DNA of 64,000 nt from Rotaria socialis (Eukaryota > Rotifera > Eurotatoria > Philodinida > Philodinidae). Location of the stretch: NCBI GenBank assembly GCA_905331475.1, contig CAJNYU010001127.1:558001-622000 (forward strand), written 5' to 3'. A program made the position numbers and the translations under genes. The notes under the pieces are model-generated. The model did no database searches. It was given only the letters and a program-made list of their open reading frames with translations, and was not told the origin of the DNA. This document shows, piece by piece, positions 62,079-64,000 of this stretch; positions within the stretch are counted from its first letter, which is position 1; every line of letters starts with the position of its first letter.

Positions 62079-62084
62079 ATAAAA
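62079..62084 (+). terminator. ML gene polyadenylation signal
   Basis: AATAAA 102 bases after the stop codon, before the convergent gene's 3' end. Confidence 0.45.
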
Positions 62085-62233
62085 ATAATAAACTTCTTTT
62101 GGGACAAGCTATAGGCCCGCCATGATTCTCTGTACTAGTAGAGTAATTCAAGGCGAATTCTTCATCACACCATTTTATCATCGTATTTAGCTTCCGATAG
62201 CCACGAAAAAAAGAAGATTGAGAAAATTAGTTT

Positions 62234-63793
62234 TTAACATTTTCCACACAAATGAAGACATGCAAATGCAAACACTTCACTTTCTTCACATAATGAGCGG
62301 TTTTCAGAACTGCAAATTGAAGTATCAACATCCGGTTGACTGCAATTAACTAAATATAAAATAGGATATTAAAAACATACCGAAAAAAAGAACAATCTAT
62401 TTTTTTACAATATTCGCATTCACGTCCATATGTATTCTCTAAACAATAACAAAAACAACCATCTTCTATTTCTGGTGTTCCACCATTTTGACAATAAAGT
62501 CTACAGATCGATGAAGACCGAGTACTTGTTGTTAATTGTGTAGTACTCGTTTGTGTTATAACTATCATTTAAAACAAATTGGTTTTGTTATTCAAAAAAT
62601 ATCTTTACTTGGACGAACAAGAACATTTTCTGCTCCGTATCCATTGCATTTATTATTGGAACAAAAATATGTTTGTATTCCATTGTGTGAACTAACTGAA
62701 TTTGATGGTCCACATGCCCACCAACAACAACGTCGTTCAATCATTGCTAGAGAAAAAATATATGTATATCGAGTCTTTCCAGGCTTTGTTTTCTTTCTAC
62801 TTTGATCATTTGGATTTTGATAAAGCATACAAGTAGGACAATTCATTAACAAAAAAACTGATCCTTCTTTACCACAATCTGGTCCTGAACAGTCATAGCA
62901 TTGAAATGACGATTGTACTGTAATGGTCGTGGTTGAACTCGAACTCGAAACTAGAATACAAGGTTTCTGCATGTTAATTTTTCAGCATTTTCAAATGACC
63001 TGTTCCGCCGAGAAGCACTGACTCTGCTCCAATTCCATTACATCGATTCGAATAACAAAAATATGCTCTACGACCTTCATAGTCATCAATAGTTCCAGAT
63101 AATCCACAATTGGATGTACAACATCGTCGATTGACTCTATCTGAATATTGAGAAACGTTTATTTGATTTATTTCTATTAATGTTAAAGACTTGCTATCAT
63201 CGAATGTATTCAGATAAATCACACATGATTTACATCCATAAACGATTGTCGACTCATCAATTCCACATTTTGAATTATAACTAGTGCAATCATAGCAACC
63301 TAGAACTAAATCTCGTTTTCTTCTAATGATACAACTTCTCAAATTGAAGATAGCCGATGACTTACCATCATCAGTAGTTGATAAAACTGACGTTGTTGAT
63401 GTTAATAATGGATCAATTATTTCTCCGAACAATTTCTCATCTGAACGAGCATCATTGCACATATCTTCAGAGCAAAAATAAGTCGGATATCTTCCTTCAT
63501 AGGGTCTCAAACCATCTTTACTCCCACAGTCATTTGTACAACACCGTCTAACTATCGTACCTGCTATTTTGTTTTTTTAAACAAAAATCGATTAAATACT
63601 CGACAGTTATTTTTTTCTTACCGCCATCATAATTATTTCGATAGATCATACATTTTCCTGAACATTCAACTGCAAGATAAGTTTGTCCTTGTCCGCAAGA
63701 AACGTGTCCTGTACATTCATAACATTTTAGACTTTTACATGGAACTAAATAAATAGCTAAGAATATGATAAGTACATATTCGACTAATATCAT
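62234..63793 (-). CDS. Secreted protein with three Ly6/uPAR-like domains, EGF-like and ShK-like domains
   Basis: Seven exons (63793-63622, 63560-63366, 63305-63000, 62950-62801, 62746-62609, 62561-62381, 62339-62234) join to 415 residues. Residues 1-20 are a signal peptide. Three similar cysteine-rich modules follow, each opening LKCYEC, LGCYDC or FQCYDC, with a central RRCC and closing FC....CN (about 22-97, 124-213, 237-312); this is the Ly6/uPAR three-finger pattern. A Thr/Ser linker leads to an EGF-like module (CQNGG...CFCYC...GREC, about 345-370) and a final six-cysteine module ending CLHLCGKC, matching the ShK-type fold. There is no C-terminal membrane segment or GPI signal, so it is probably extracellular and soluble. 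ShK-like modules are common in ordinary invertebrate secreted proteins; nothing here shows a venom role. Confidence 0.78.
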
Positions 63794-64000
63794 AATAATA
63801 TTCTAAGACTAAAACAATCGAATGTTATCAATCATTTTCTTTTTTTTATCAAATTCTTAAGCTCCACCTCCGTTTTCATATTTGATTTTCTCGCAAATAT
63901 AAAAAAATACGACATCGGCTCTTCTTTCTTATATGAATAAAAAGAACTATTGATGAATGTTCGATAATAGGCCAAGCACTGAATGACATCGGGGAAAAAA
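63794..64000. other. Upstream of the three-finger gene
   Basis: Short AT-rich flank, probably promoter and 5' untranslated region. Nothing else seen. Confidence 0.35.

Noticed and set aside
62234-62381. Calling the ShK-like C-terminal module a toxin
   Set aside because: ShK-type folds are widespread in non-toxic invertebrate proteins, and the module here is the tail of a large mosaic secreted protein.
1-64000. tRNA, rRNA and CRISPR arrays
   Set aside because: I saw no cloverleaf with a TTCRANNY-type box, no ribosomal core sequence, and no regularly spaced short repeats with unique spacers. The tandem repeats present have no unique spacers.

Overview
The window looks like nuclear DNA of a ciliated invertebrate, most likely a bdelloid rotifer. 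This is inferred from strong AT richness, many introns of about 50-70 bp with GT..AG ends, animal ciliary/centriolar genes (PACRG, MDM1), a decayed HXXXD (BAHD-type) acyltransferase of a family otherwise typical of plants and fungi, a KDZ-type transposase remnant, and tracts resembling the TGTGGG telomere repeat that I recall for bdelloids. No database search was possible; family names rest on motifs read from the translated exons.

Layout. 0.4-11 kb is dense: an unrecognised helical-repeat gene (+), a RING/B-box/ubiquitin-like gene (-) whose stop codon touches that of its neighbour, and a ten-exon CAND1 gene (-). CAND1 diverges from a 22-exon FRMD4-like FERM gene (12.3-18.8 kb, +). A small secreted-protein gene with a TATA box follows (19.4-20.6 kb, +), then an HXXXD acyltransferase pseudogene (22.1-23.5 kb, -). 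24-27.5 kb is a cluster of unrelated repeats ending in a complete MITE. 27.8-36.6 kb returns to genes: MDM1-like (+), PACRG (+), and an ankyrin/SOCS-box gene (-). I reconstructed the intron-exon structures so that each assembled coding sequence stays in frame from ATG to stop.

36.6-61 kb is gene-poor and repeat-rich. It holds a frameshifted KDZ-like transposase (42.2-44.1 kb, -), a multi-exon P-loop gene that may be DUF3987-like (44.8-48.2 kb, -), a nested stack of hAT-like elements with exact 8-bp target duplications (49.7-54.3 kb), and two more complete MITEs (56.9 and 57.9 kb). A third member of the hAT-like family contains an assembly gap (59.3-60.8 kb). The last 3 kb has a GM2-activator/ML-domain gene (+) converging on a secreted three-finger/EGF/ShK-like gene (-).

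The most unusual overall feature is that the non-autonomous elements share an organisation but not a sequence. Short terminal repeats are followed by subterminal zones packed with degenerate copies of one self-complementary word, and the word differs in each family (AACCC/GGGTT, GAGCACGA, GAGGCT/AGCCTC, CGGAT/ATCCG, ACCGCGGT, AAGTACTT, TTTACGG, GGTCCGG). Several carry exact target-site duplications, so their limits can be fixed from the sequence alone.
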